From Enterovibrio norvegicus DSM 15893 (lineage in GTDB: Bacteria > Pseudomonadota > Gammaproteobacteria > Enterobacterales > Vibrionaceae), in contig NZ_FOWR01000028.1 of assembly GCF_900115495.1 (NCBI RefSeq), positions 1 through 64,000 on the forward strand: a stretch of DNA of 64,000 nt. Reading direction: 5' to 3'. Below the pieces are notes generated by a model. It searched no databases. It saw only the letters and a program-made list of their open reading frames with translations, and was not told the origin of the DNA. Shown here in pieces: positions 7,248 to 16,076 of the stretch (its first letter is position 1; every line of letters starts with the position of its first letter). The position numbers and the translations under genes are program-made.

Positions 7248-9037
7248 GGCGTTGCCTCTTTGTTTGCTGCTTTTGATGTCACTGTCTCGAGTAATGACAA
7301 TAAATACTCAAGACGGCTTGTACTTTGATTCATGCCACCTGGACGATAGTTGTTGGTCCACAGCGCGCGATAGGTGCGTATCAGTGGTTTCAATTCGGCC
7401 ACAAGCGTGGTTTTTCTATCGTCTGTAAATTGTTCGACAAGGCGATGGCCTTCTTGCTCATAACCTTGTGCAATAAGACAAGCAAGGCGTAATGCGTCTA
7501 TCGTCCAGCGCAACTCTTTGGTTAATGCGGAAGAAAGGTTTTCGAGCTTTTCTTGCCACAGCGCCAATTCATTCAGCGCTGTATTAACCGTGTTCGTCTC
7601 AATGCCTTTGGCATGTTTGATATGACGGCGCGAGGCTTGATCAAACAGGAAAGGACCAAAGAAGGCGCAGTTCGGCGTTTCAATGCCTGTCATCAAATAG
7701 ATGTCTTGCAGTGCAATCAGTGCATCGCATTCTGTTTGGGTGACATCAGGGTAGAACCATGAAATCGCGCGCATGACATCGTTATCTTTTTGCTGCATTT
7801 CTCCCCATGCCATCGCGCCACCAAAGGCGTATGCAGGGATCGGCATTGAGAATTGCTGGCCGTGCCCCATGTCGCCCCATTCCGTCACCATGTAGCCTTT
7901 TGCGCCGAATTTTTTCGCCGATTTCGCTGCTTTTCGCATGTGAGTGACAGCAGCATTCCAACGTCCCGACACTGATGCAAAACAACTGGTGGAAACCGCG
8001 ACATGGAAAGGGTAGCCAAACAAGGCAAGTTGCTTGTGCTCGGCATCAAACGGGTGATTCGGTTCGTAACCCCAGTTAAGCAAGGTAAGGTCGTCAGGCA
8101 ATTGGTCAATTAGGTTTGGGTAACGAAAGAGCATGTCGCTGAAGATCTGACAGCGCTTTCCGTGTTTGTTGGCGATGGTGAGAACTTTCTGTAAGTAGTT
8201 TAAATAGACTTTCCCTTTTCCAAAAATCTCACACGCTGATTTGCTGGCACCGACACCTAAATCCATGGTTTCGTCAAAGTTGATATTTAAGGTGTGGCTG
8301 GAAAAGTTTGGCGTAAGCTCAGCGATCAGTCCGTCTATGAAGGTTTCAGTTTGTGTACTGATGGGGTTCAAACCAAATGACCCAGGGCGGTGGTCGCCAC
8401 GTTGATCTTTAAACCCGGTTTTCTGTTCAGCAAGGTGCTTATATTCAGGGTGATTCAGCCATTTTTCCATGTGGCCGAAGCAGGCTTGGTTTGCGACCAG
8501 TTCGATCCCTTTGTGGCGACAGTAAACGTCAATATCACGAATGTCTTCCGCGGTCATGGGTGTGTAGTCGCGCCATACGGCCTCGTGCTTTTTATAGGCA
8601 AAAGTATGTTCGGTATAGAGTTGTAATTGGTTGTACCTGAGCGCACTCCAATAATCGATGAGTCGCTTGAGCGCGGGTAAGGTAGGTACACGATCTCGGC
8701 TGATATCGAGCAAAATACTGCGTGCGGAAAAATCGGGCCAGTCTTCAATGACAAAATCGAACTTCAATTCAGCGTCGTTTTCGATCAATTGATTGATCGA
8801 GAGGTGCCCGTATCTCAGGCCGTGCAGATCGGCATAGGCCAAGTTCAACCCGCAAGAGGAATAACTCAGTCGATACCCTTGCTCGGGTAGCGATGGATCG
8901 TGTAGATAAGTCAAAAGCGCATGTGATGAGCGTGCTTCATAATCCGTCGGACAACTGCGCAGCGCGTTCGCTATGCGAAATCGCTGTGCTGAAAACCCCT
9001 CTATAAAGCGTTTGGGGGCGGGGAAAATCAATTCCAT
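7244..9037 (-). CDS. Glycoside hydrolase family 20-type beta-N-acetylhexosaminidase
   Basis: A 597-residue protein without a signal peptide, so probably cytoplasmic and acting on imported oligosaccharides. GH20 features include a strand-rich N-terminal domain and the SARSILLDISRDRVPTL entry to the barrel. NINFDETMDLG follows, where the Asp-Glu pair (about residues 255-256) would be the acid/base pair of substrate-assisted catalysis. A conserved Trp segment LNWGYEPN comes later. The C-terminal ~150 residues are helical. It is the second gene of the ROK-hexosaminidase-acetyltransferase operon, with only 24 bases after the ROK gene. Confidence 0.75.
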   Translation of the reverse strand: MELIFPAPKRFIEGFSAQRFRIANALRSCPTDYEARSSHALLTYLHDPSLPEQGYRLSYSSCGLNLAYADLHGLRYGHLSINQLIENDAELKFDFVIEDWPDFSARSILLDISRDRVPTLPALKRLIDYWSALRYNQLQLYTEHTFAYKKHEAVWRDYTPMTAEDIRDIDVYCRHKGIELVANQACFGHMEKWLNHPEYKHLAEQKTGFKDQRGDHRPGSFGLNPISTQTETFIDGLIAELTPNFSSHTLNINFDETMDLGVGASKSACEIFGKGKVYLNYLQKVLTIANKHGKRCQIFSDMLFRYPNLIDQLPDDLTLLNWGYEPNHPFDAEHKQLALFGYPFHVAVSTSCFASVSGRWNAAVTHMRKAAKSAKKFGAKGYMVTEWGDMGHGQQFSMPIPAYAFGGAMAWGEMQQKDNDVMRAISWFYPDVTQTECDALIALQDIYLMTGIETPNCAFFGPFLFDQASRRHIKHAKGIETNTVNTALNELALWQEKLENLSSALTKELRWTIDALRLACLIAQGYEQEGHRLVEQFTDDRKTTLVAELKPLIRTYRALWTNNYRPGGMNQSTSRLEYLLSLLETVTSKAANKEATP

Positions 9038-9061
9038 CTGACATCGTCCTTGTCATTCACA

Positions 9062-10141
9062 TTAAATTGAAACATTACCGTTCTCTGGTAAGCACAAACT
9101 TTCGGCCAATCTTAGGTCAGGTGTGAGTAGCTTTTGCCAAGCCATGGAAGCAGCGCCCATGGCGGCGGCTTGCGGGCCAAGAATCGAAAACTCAATGTTA
9201 GGCTTCACGATATAAGACCCCGCCAATGCGTCACTGTGTTTACGCAGTGATGATGCTAGCTCCGAACCAAATGACATGCCGTTGCCACCAATGACGATGC
9301 GCTTAATGCTCATCAGACTACAAAGGTTAACGGCAAGTTCGGAAAATTCTTCAATAATAACGCTGGGTGTTGGCTCAGCACCTCGCATCAACGCTTGGCT
9401 GTTAAATTGCCCCGCCATGTGTTGCTCGCCGTAAAACAACTGACGATTGAGTACCACGCCAACACCTATGCCGAGTCGGTGATAGTGTTCACGGGCATGG
9501 TGGGTAGAGAGCAGCACATACAAAAAGTGTTCATAAGGCAGGCTACGCTGTTGCATGAGTTCGCCCCATGCGCCGCAGTTGGCGTCATTATCAAGAAACA
9601 CGGGATAGGGGACATGACGTTTAAACAACGGTGCAAAATTAATAATAGAGCGAACATTGAGCGAATGTGAGAGTTGGAGCTGGCATTTTTCAGGGTCTAC
9701 AAGGCCGGGAACGCCAACGCCGATCGCAAGAATCCGCGGGAACAGTGTTTCAATGTCTTCAATGCAGGGGAGAAGTGCATTAAGCAAAGCGGCGTCTATC
9801 GAGATTTGTGTATCGATGGGTAACATGTCGTGATAAATCACTTGCCCGAGCAAGTTGACGACGGAAACTTTGAGTGTGTCTGAATTCACATCGACACCGA
9901 TAACAACACCAAACTCTGGGTTGAATACCAAAGACACTTTGGGGCGACCGCCTTTGCCGGACACGATCTGTGGTTGCTCTAAAATCATGCCAATGTCGAG
10001 GAGGTGGTTGACGGTTTTCGTGACGGTAGATTTATCGAGACCAAGCTTTGACGCTATTTCGATGCGAGAAACGCCTGGAGATTGCCAAAGCGAATTGATG
10101 ATCCCCGCGGTGCTATGTGTTCTGCTGAGCTTGATCGTCAC
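9062..10141 (-). CDS. ROK-family transcriptional repressor
   Basis: A 359-residue sugar-responsive repressor. Residues 15-50 form a winged helix-turn-helix (SRIEIASKLGLDKSTVTKTVNHL). A ROK/actin-like ATPase fold follows, with GVDVNSDTLKVSVVNLLG, GVGVPGLVDP and LDNDANCGAWGE. The zinc motif CxCGxxGC of classical ROK proteins is not present after GEQHMAGQ, where it would be expected. The start is GTG at 10139-10141 with a weak GGAAAC site. It heads the operon with the hexosaminidase and acetyltransferase, so it likely represses itself, those genes and the divergent MFS gene. Confidence 0.85.
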   Translation of the reverse strand: MTIKLSRTHSTAGIINSLWQSPGVSRIEIASKLGLDKSTVTKTVNHLLDIGMILEQPQIVSGKGGRPKVSLVFNPEFGVVIGVDVNSDTLKVSVVNLLGQVIYHDMLPIDTQISIDAALLNALLPCIEDIETLFPRILAIGVGVPGLVDPEKCQLQLSHSLNVRSIINFAPLFKRHVPYPVFLDNDANCGAWGELMQQRSLPYEHFLYVLLSTHHAREHYHRLGIGVGVVLNRQLFYGEQHMAGQFNSQALMRGAEPTPSVIIEEFSELAVNLCSLMSIKRIVIGGNGMSFGSELASSLRKHSDALAGSYIVKPNIEFSILGPQAAAMGAASMAWQKLLTPDLRLAESLCLPENGNVSI

Positions 10142-10149
10142 AATGAGTT

Positions 10150-10166
10150 AGTTTCCATGAGCAACT
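10150..10166. promoter_or_regulatory. Candidate ROK operator, copy 1
   Basis: AGTTTCCATGAGCAACT has the same length and arms (AGTTTC-N5-GMAACT) as the second copy, and lies within 10 bases of the ROK start codon, where binding would block its own expression. Assignment to the ROK protein is inference. Confidence 0.45.
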
Positions 10167-10358
10167 TAATGGTTTTTATCTTATTGATGAAAGTATGAAA
10201 AACAACCAAGTTCATAGATTTCCAAGCAAGATTTACTCTTTTTTATTTCATTGTTGAAGTACGTCGAAAGTGGTTTGCAACAAATGGAAATCAAACGTCT
10301 GGCCAGTGGCAATTTCACTTCTGAACTTACGCACCTTCAGGTGGTTGGGGTGTATATA

Positions 10359-10375
10359 AGTTTCATTGGGAAACT
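10359..10375. promoter_or_regulatory. Candidate ROK operator, copy 2
   Basis: AGTTTCATTGGGAAACT is a perfect 6-bp dyad (AGTTTC / GAAACT) with a 5-base spacer, about 150 bases upstream of the MFS start and adjacent to TATATAAG, a possible -10 region. Confidence 0.5.
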
Positions 10376-10523
10376 AACAAGGCAATTGTTTCGTGTTGGT
10401 GTGACTGTGATTTGCTGATTTATTGCCCACATGCTTGCCGCCTCGCAGCCCCTGCGAGATACTCGCCACTTGACTAAGGAATGGTTTGTCTTTGCTGCGA
10501 AAGTAAAGTCAAAAGGGGAAAGC

Positions 10524-11696
10524 ATGAATAAAAACGTATGGTTGTTGGCGCTATGCCAAGCCCTTTTGATGAGCGGTAACATCGTGCTTATTTCCGTCAA
10601 CGGCCTGATTGGACAAGCACTCTCCCCGGATGACAGTTGGGTAACTTTACCTGTTTCTACACAGTTTGTTGGCTTGATGATGGCCACCATTCCTGCCTCG
10701 CTGATCATGGCAAAAATAGGCAGAAAAAACGGCTTTATGCTTGGAAATGTCATTGGCATTTTTGGGGCGTTGTTGTGTGTATACGCCCTTGGTCAAAGCG
10801 CATTTTGGCTGTTTTGTTTCAGCACCATGCTTTTAGGGATAGGCATTGGGTTCGGCACGTTATACCGATTTGCGGCCATCGAGGTAAGCGCGCCAGAAAG
10901 CCGTGATAAAGCCATTTCATTGTCGATGGCAGGTGGTGTGCTTGCCGCGGTGCTTGGGCCGAATCTGGCCATTGCAAGCCAGCACTGGTTGCCGGGCACG
11001 AATTTCAGTGGCGCATTTATTGGTATTACTGTGTTGTACGTGCTCTCACTGGTGGTGCTTCAATTTATAGGCCTTCCTCGTGCTGCGCCTGAACAGCATC
11101 AATCCTCTCAAAGCGCGGTGGGCGATATTCTGCGTGCGCCGGGATACATGTTGGCAGTCTTTGCCGCGGTTATCGCGTATGCCGTTATGAATCTTCTGAT
11201 GACGGTAACGCCAATTGCGATGCACAAGCATGGCTTCCACTTTGAAGCCGCGGCGCTTGTTATTGAATGGCATGTATTGGGTATGTTTCTTCCTTCGTTC
11301 TTTACAGGTTCGCTGATTGGAAAGATAGGGACGCGCATGACCATCATGCTGGGTAGCTTGATGTTTATCGCCAGTATTTTGGTCAACCTGAATGGCGTGA
11401 CGGAGTGGCACTTTAGGGTGGCACTGGTGTTGTTAGGTATTGGTTGGAACTTTATGTTCATTGGTGCAACCAGCCAACTTACCCAAACATACTTGCCGCA
11501 GGACAAGGCAAGAGCACAAGCGATGAATGAATTTGCGGTGTTTGGCTGTGTCACGCTTACAGCACTGTTAGCCGGGAATCTGGAGGCCACGATGGGGTGG
11601 CAATCGTTGAATTTACTGTTGCTACCTTTTGTCTGCGTTGTGCCAATTGTGTACTTATTCTTTACGCGTAACCCTCAGGAAATTAAGGCTAAATAA
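10524..11696 (+). CDS. MFS transporter, probable sugar/amino-sugar permease
   Basis: A 390-residue carrier with about 12 hydrophobic segments. The frame is open from 10431, but AGGGGAAAG just upstream of the ATG at 10524 and the typical start MNKNVWLLALCQALLMSGN favour this start. The loop between helices 2 and 3 has MAKIGRKNGFMLGN, a variant of the MFS motif A. It is transcribed divergently from the ROK-hexosaminidase operon, so it probably imports the compound that the hexosaminidase and acetyltransferase process. Substrate is inference. Confidence 0.8.
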   Translation: MNKNVWLLALCQALLMSGNIVLISVNGLIGQALSPDDSWVTLPVSTQFVGLMMATIPASLIMAKIGRKNGFMLGNVIGIFGALLCVYALGQSAFWLFCFSTMLLGIGIGFGTLYRFAAIEVSAPESRDKAISLSMAGGVLAAVLGPNLAIASQHWLPGTNFSGAFIGITVLYVLSLVVLQFIGLPRAAPEQHQSSQSAVGDILRAPGYMLAVFAAVIAYAVMNLLMTVTPIAMHKHGFHFEAAALVIEWHVLGMFLPSFFTGSLIGKIGTRMTIMLGSLMFIASILVNLNGVTEWHFRVALVLLGIGWNFMFIGATSQLTQTYLPQDKARAQAMNEFAVFGCVTLTALLAGNLEATMGWQSLNLLLLPFVCVVPIVYLFFTRNPQEIKAK

Positions 11697-11767
11697 CATT
11701 CTTCTTTCAGGTGGTTTTTCTGGTGCTATCTTTACTTTTACTGCGCTAAGTCGTTAAGGAGTGCAAC

Positions 11768-11917
11768 ATGGAATTGGAAAACCAATTTGGCGAGAAAATG
11801 CATCTCGCCGATGATCTCACGTTGAAAGAAATGGTTGATATGGGGTTGCTGGTAGTACTGGCAGATGAGAACGATGAAAGTGAGAATTGCTGGATCCCTG
11901 CCGAGCCATTTGAGTGA
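11768..11917 (+). CDS. Small acidic protein, 49 residues
   Basis: A short open frame starting MELENQFGEKMHLADDL and ending NCWIPAEPFE, with AAGGAG 6 bases upstream of the ATG and a strong terminator 25 bases after the stop. The signals at both ends support a real gene. It has one hydrophobic stretch (MVDMGLLVVLA), too short for a secure membrane helix. The family is unknown. Confidence 0.65.
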   Translation: MELENQFGEKMHLADDLTLKEMVDMGLLVVLADENDESENCWIPAEPFE

Positions 11918-11941
11918 ATGAATGTTGAAAAACAGTGCGTT

Positions 11942-11978
11942 AAAAAGGCCTTTGATTAAATCAATCAAAGGCCTTTTT
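11942..11978. terminator. Strong bidirectional intrinsic terminator
   Basis: AAAAAGGCCTTTGATT (11942-11957) and its exact complement (11963-11978) form a 16-bp stem with a 5-base loop and T-runs on both strands. It ends the small-protein gene. Confidence 0.9.
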
Positions 11979-12105
11979 GATCGTCGCATTGGCTTAGAGC
12001 GCCTGTGATTCGTTTTTTCTGTTGCTTCCATCGAAAGATCTCGTTGTAAATGGTCGAAAATTGCTGCCTATACTCCCAGACAGGCTGCTGATAGGAGGTC
12101 ATAGG

Positions 12106-13083
12106 ATGAAAACGATACGCACTGTCTTTTTCGTTATTTCAATGCTGGGGTTTTCTTTGAGTACCTCCGCAGCCGAACCCTTGCAAACCCTCGCCAATAA
12201 GTTATTTGGCCCGCTACCTGAGACGATGCCGGGCAGCGAGTTTGATACGCCTGAGCGGATTGCCCTCGGCAAAGCGCTCTATTTCGAAACGGCGCTTTCT
12301 GCTGTTGATAATCAGTCGTGCAATACCTGCCACAATCTTTTAGATGGCGGGTCAGGCGCTGAACCATTGTCTGTTTCTGTTGGCGCGCTCGGTAAGTTAG
12401 GCACGCGCAATAGCCTCACGACGTGGAACGCCGGTTTTCAATTTGCTCAGTTTTGGGATGGGCGGGCGAAAGATCTGGCAGAGCAAGCGCGTGGGCCGAT
12501 CACCAACCCCATTGAGATGGGGTTGTCTTCAGAAGACGAAGCCATTGATAAGCTCAAAGACAAAGGTTACCAAGACGCGTTCGCTGCTGCGTTTCCCGAT
12601 GCAGATGATGCGCTGACCTTTGATCACTTGACGGAGTCTCTCGCCGCCTTTCAACGCACGTTAGTGACCGAAGACAGGTTCGATATGTACCTAGCGGGAG
12701 ACATAACAGCGCTGAATGCTCAAGAAAAACGGGGATTAGAACAATTTATTTCCACAGGGTGTAATGCGTGTCACAACGGCCCATTGCTTGGCGGCGAACT
12801 CTTCATGAAAATGGGCTTAGTGAAGCCGTATCCTAACAAGATCGACAAAGGCCGCGCGCATGTGACGGGCAGCTCTGCTGACAACTTTATGTTTAAAGTG
12901 CCGACCTTAAGAAATGTGGCGCAAACTGCCCCCTATTTTCACGATGGTGCAGTGTTCAATCTGGATCAGGCTGTGCGTGACACAGCATGGCATCAACTTG
13001 GGGTGAAACTCAGTGAAGAGGATGTGAAAGACATCAGTGCATTTTTTTCTTCACTCGATAACACCAAGAAAATAACGTTTTAG
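12106..13083 (+). CDS. Diheme cytochrome-c peroxidase, periplasmic
   Basis: A 325-residue precursor with a signal peptide (MKTIRTVFFVISMLGF...STSAA). Two heme c motifs, CNTCH in the first third and CNACH in the second, define the bacterial CcpA/MauG fold. FWDGRAKDL and FKVPTLRNVAQTAPYFHDG are family signatures. It would reduce hydrogen peroxide to water with electrons from a c-type cytochrome. AGGAGG precedes the ATG at 12106; the frame is open 84 bases further up but without a signal peptide at its start. The MOSC gene follows 33 bases later. Confidence 0.9.
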   Translation: MKTIRTVFFVISMLGFSLSTSAAEPLQTLANKLFGPLPETMPGSEFDTPERIALGKALYFETALSAVDNQSCNTCHNLLDGGSGAEPLSVSVGALGKLGTRNSLTTWNAGFQFAQFWDGRAKDLAEQARGPITNPIEMGLSSEDEAIDKLKDKGYQDAFAAAFPDADDALTFDHLTESLAAFQRTLVTEDRFDMYLAGDITALNAQEKRGLEQFISTGCNACHNGPLLGGELFMKMGLVKPYPNKIDKGRAHVTGSSADNFMFKVPTLRNVAQTAPYFHDGAVFNLDQAVRDTAWHQLGVKLSEEDVKDISAFFSSLDNTKKITF

Positions 13084-13116
13084 ATAGTCTCGACTATTCG
13101 CTTTGGAGATTCCGCT

Positions 13117-13836
13117 TTGCAAGATGCATCGAACCCAGCGCCTTCACCAACACTGACCTTTCAGCTTGCTAACATTTATCGTGGGAAAGTGGCCGAACGC
13201 TATGGCCTTCAAACGGCGATGGACAAGGTTGACATTACGGGCGATGTTTTTCTGTCAAACACGGGATTAGACGGTGATGAAACTGCGGATAAGAAGCATC
13301 ACGGTGGTCCAGAGCGCGCCCTTCACCATTACCCGCAGGAGCACTATGTATTTTGGCGAGAAAAGCATGGTGATATGCAAGATTGGCAAGCACCGGGTAT
13401 GGGCGAAAACATCAGCTCCGTGGGGATGACGGAAGACACGGTATGCATTGGTGATCGTTACCAGTGGGGCGATGCGATCATCGAAGTGAGTCAGCCACGT
13501 TCGCCATGTTTTAAGCTCAATCAGCGCTGGGAAGTCGAAAACCTTTCCGTCGACATGCAAGCCGTCAGCCGTTGCGGTTGGCTTTATCGCGTAATTCAAA
13601 CCGGCACTGTGAACAAGCAATTGCCACTCGTGCTTTTATCGCGCCCTAAGAATTCCATGACGCTGCGTGAGGTGTGTGATGTGTTCTTTGGTGATCCTTT
13701 GAACACGGAAGGACTAGCGAAACTGCGCGAGCAATCTGCCCTGTCTGACAGTTGGATGGGGAAAGTGAAACAACGCCAAGAGACGAATGAAGTGGAAAAC
13801 TGGAACTTTCGTTTGTTGGGCCGTGCTGCGCCGTAA
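13117..13836 (+). CDS. MOSC-domain protein, YiiM-like
   Basis: A 239-residue molybdenum-cofactor sulfurase C-terminal domain protein. It has KKHHGGPERALHHYP (about residues 53-67), GENISSVGMTE and QPRSPCFKLNQR, whose Cys is the conserved MOSC cysteine. E. coli YiiM with this layout uses Moco to reduce N-hydroxylated bases. The start is TTG at 13117 with GGAG upstream. The short spacing after the cytochrome peroxidase gene suggests co-transcription, perhaps as a redox-detoxification pair. The C-terminal extension is the YiiM 3-alpha domain. Confidence 0.85.
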   Translation: MQDASNPAPSPTLTFQLANIYRGKVAERYGLQTAMDKVDITGDVFLSNTGLDGDETADKKHHGGPERALHHYPQEHYVFWREKHGDMQDWQAPGMGENISSVGMTEDTVCIGDRYQWGDAIIEVSQPRSPCFKLNQRWEVENLSVDMQAVSRCGWLYRVIQTGTVNKQLPLVLLSRPKNSMTLREVCDVFFGDPLNTEGLAKLREQSALSDSWMGKVKQRQETNEVENWNFRLLGRAAP

Positions 13837-13904
13837 TACGTGTTTAACCACGTCTATATGTGATCGCGAATTAAGCGTCAGCATCGATAAACAACAGACA
13901 TGAA

Positions 13905-13936
13905 AAAGGGCATCGACGAGAACGTGGATGCCCTTT
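13905..13936. terminator. Bidirectional terminator between convergent genes
   Basis: AAAGGGCATC (13905-13914) pairs with GATGCCCTTT (13927-13936), shared by the MOSC gene and the convergent DUF2750 gene. Confidence 0.8.
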
Positions 13937-13961
13937 GTGATCTTACTTGTCGAGAAGACGA

Positions 13962-14312
13962 TTACAGATACATTTTCGCCAGTGTTGCTGGCTCAAGTTC
14001 TTTGCCTTCTAGCGCAGAGTTCCAGTTGATACCAACCAGTACGCCGTCTTCATCTAGCGTGATCAACCAATCTTGAACGAACACATCTAGTGGGATTTCT
14101 TGAACCTCGAAATCTGCCCATTCTTCAACGTTGTGAAGTTCTGCATCTTCTTTTGAAGACCAGAAAGGCATGATTTCGCTGTTTTCAAATTCGGTAGAAT
14201 CGCATGCCAGCCAACCTTCTTCATTGGTTAGACCCCAAACTTTGGCGGTTTCTTGTGTTTCTTCAATGAAAAGCGTCAAGTTTGCTTCGATGTCAGCAGT
14301 CAATTTGCTCAT
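13962..14312 (-). CDS. DUF2750 family protein
   Basis: A 116-residue cytoplasmic acidic protein. It matches DUF2750 through WGLTNEEGWLACDS, MPFWSSKEDAEL, IPLDVFVQDWLITLDEDGVLVGINW. The function of the family is unknown. Monocistronic, with a terminator after it. Confidence 0.8.
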   Translation of the reverse strand: MSKLTADIEANLTLFIEETQETAKVWGLTNEEGWLACDSTEFENSEIMPFWSSKEDAELHNVEEWADFEVQEIPLDVFVQDWLITLDEDGVLVGINWNSALEGKELEPATLAKMYL

Positions 14313-14488
14313 TTTTGGATTCTCAGTGATTCAATGCGAGCGCTAGAATATCACTTTAATCCGGAATGCGCTTGCATGATGTAAAACCGGAGAATGCCAA
14401 GAAATACGTTGCTTATGCTGGTGGGACGAAATCGCCATCCAACGTTTGCGACGAGAGGCCTTGTTCAGTCTAACCATCGGAAAATTCT

Positions 14489-14552
14489 GAGGTATACCCG
14501 AAAGAGCAACCGCTTTGAATTATCGGGTTCAAAACGGTGCTAAAGATACCTC
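14489..14552 (-). terminator. Nested inverted repeats at the end of the MocR gene
   Basis: GAGGTAT (14489-14495) / ATACCTC (14546-14552) enclose ACCCGA (14496-14501) / TCGGGT (14523-14528). The structure straddles the MocR stop codon. No U-run follows, so it may protect the message 3' end rather than terminate strongly. Confidence 0.35.
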
Positions 14553-15875
14553 ATGACTTTCGAGTAACGCCTTTAATGCACGCAGGCCTTGCTTCAATGC
14601 CTCGTTGTGTTTTATCGACATCAAAGACAGCCGAATGCAATTCGGGTTGGTGTTTCCAGCAACAAAATAGCTACCACTTGTCACGATCAAATCTCGTTGC
14701 TTCGCTTCCATCACAAAGCGCTCTTGTTGCCAATGTGCTGGCAAGGTAACCCAAACGTGGTAACCATCAGATTCAGATATTACGTCACCGAGAATGTCTT
14801 TTGCGATGGCTTGTCGCTGTTTGGCAATATCGCGCTGGGTATCTGCCATAGAAAACGCGTCGCCGCTGTTGATCAACTGTTCGGCAACAATGAAATTCAT
14901 GGGTGAGGCTAACCAGACATTGGCGCGAATATGGGCATTTAGCACCGGCAATAGATGCTCAGGAGCAACCACAAATCCGCAACGCATGGCGGGGCTAATG
15001 GCCTTGGATAACCCAGAAACATGAATGCCTTTTTCTGGGAGCCAATGGCATATTGCAGGCAAGGTGTCTTCGTTTAGAAACCCGTAAATGTCATCTTCCA
15101 CCAAATAGGCGGCGGATTGCTCAATGATGGCGGCAATGGCTTGTCGACGCTGAATTGGCATAGTGATGCCAGTGGGGTTCTGGTGTGACGGTATGGCAAT
15201 GACCAGTTTGGGTTTGTGTGTGTGTAATACTGTTTCGAGCGCGGACGGGATGAGTCCGTCTTCGTCCATGTCTATGCCGATGATTTGGCGTCCCGCTAAA
15301 CTGGCAATAGCCAAAATTCCAGGGTAAGTGAGCATTTCGACCGCGATAACATCGCCGGGTTGAGTCAACGTTTCAACCAGCAGTGACAGCGCATGTTGTG
15401 CACCATTGGTTAAGAGCACATTGCTTGCTGTTGCCGAATTCAAACCGTAGCGTTTTGCCCACATTGCGCCCGCTTCACGGTGCGCATGGTGACCAGAATG
15501 GTCGGTATAGACCAAGAGTTCTGGTGTAAACGCGAGGGATGCTTTTTGATAGGCGGTGCGCAGTGAGGATAGATTCTGCAACACGTAAGGTTGAAGGATC
15601 GAGAAGTTAAATTCGGTATCACTTTCGCCAGGCTGAATGGCTTGATTCAATTGAGACTCACCCACGACGAACGTGCCACGACCGACAAACGACTCCACTC
15701 GATTCATTTCCGCCAGTAGCTTATAGGCTTTGGAAATGGTGGCTGGCGTGGTGTCTAACTCAGCAGCAAGCTCGCGGTGCGGAGGTAGCTTGGCGTTGGG
15801 TGGGTAAATCCCTTCATCAATGCGTTGCTCAATTTGACGGGCGATGTCTTTGAATTTGGTTTCGCTCACTGGCAT
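14529..15875 (-). CDS. MocR-type regulator (GntR helix-turn-helix fused to aminotransferase domain)
   Basis: 448 residues. The first ~75 form a GntR winged helix (PPHRELAAELDTTPATISKAYKLL, GRGTFVV). The rest is a fold-type I PLP domain with TNGAQHALSLLVET, SHQNPTG, VEDDIYGF and HVSGLSKAISPAMRCGF, whose Lys would bind PLP. MocR proteins sense PLP, amino acids or amines through the aminotransferase domain. It is divergent from the dehydrogenase at 16077 with a 201-base shared region, so that gene is the likely target. Confidence 0.9.
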   Translation of the reverse strand: MPVSETKFKDIARQIEQRIDEGIYPPNAKLPPHRELAAELDTTPATISKAYKLLAEMNRVESFVGRGTFVVGESQLNQAIQPGESDTEFNFSILQPYVLQNLSSLRTAYQKASLAFTPELLVYTDHSGHHAHREAGAMWAKRYGLNSATASNVLLTNGAQHALSLLVETLTQPGDVIAVEMLTYPGILAIASLAGRQIIGIDMDEDGLIPSALETVLHTHKPKLVIAIPSHQNPTGITMPIQRRQAIAAIIEQSAAYLVEDDIYGFLNEDTLPAICHWLPEKGIHVSGLSKAISPAMRCGFVVAPEHLLPVLNAHIRANVWLASPMNFIVAEQLINSGDAFSMADTQRDIAKQRQAIAKDILGDVISESDGYHVWVTLPAHWQQERFVMEAKQRDLIVTSGSYFVAGNTNPNCIRLSLMSIKHNEALKQGLRALKALLESHEVSLAPF

Positions 15876-15938
15876 TCCATGTATTTTCTATCACTGGAAC
15901 AAATTATGGCCAGCTTTCAACCGAATTGAAATAGCTTA

Positions 15939-15980
15939 GTGCAATCAAACTTAATATTGACATATGTCAATCGGTGCAAT
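15939..15980. promoter_or_regulatory. Candidate MocR operator region
   Basis: GTGCAAT occurs twice in direct orientation (15939-15945 and 15974-15980), flanking a 14-bp perfect palindrome TTGACATATGTCAA (15957-15970). MocR proteins typically bind direct repeats in divergent promoters; assignment is inference. Confidence 0.45.
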
Positions 15981-16076
15981 TATAGTCATCTCATTACTCA
16001 CTAATCATACGTTTTTGTTTGTGAGGCTGAATCAGTCACGCCAGTTTGCATGCACCCAACATGAGAGGATAAGGAT

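Larger units (their letters stand above)
10142..10523. other. Divergent regulatory region between ROK and MFS genes
   Basis: No coding sequence is supported. It contains two similar 17-bp imperfect palindromes (10150-10166 and 10359-10375), the second just downstream of an AT-rich TATATAAG box, and must hold both divergent promoters. Confidence 0.5.
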
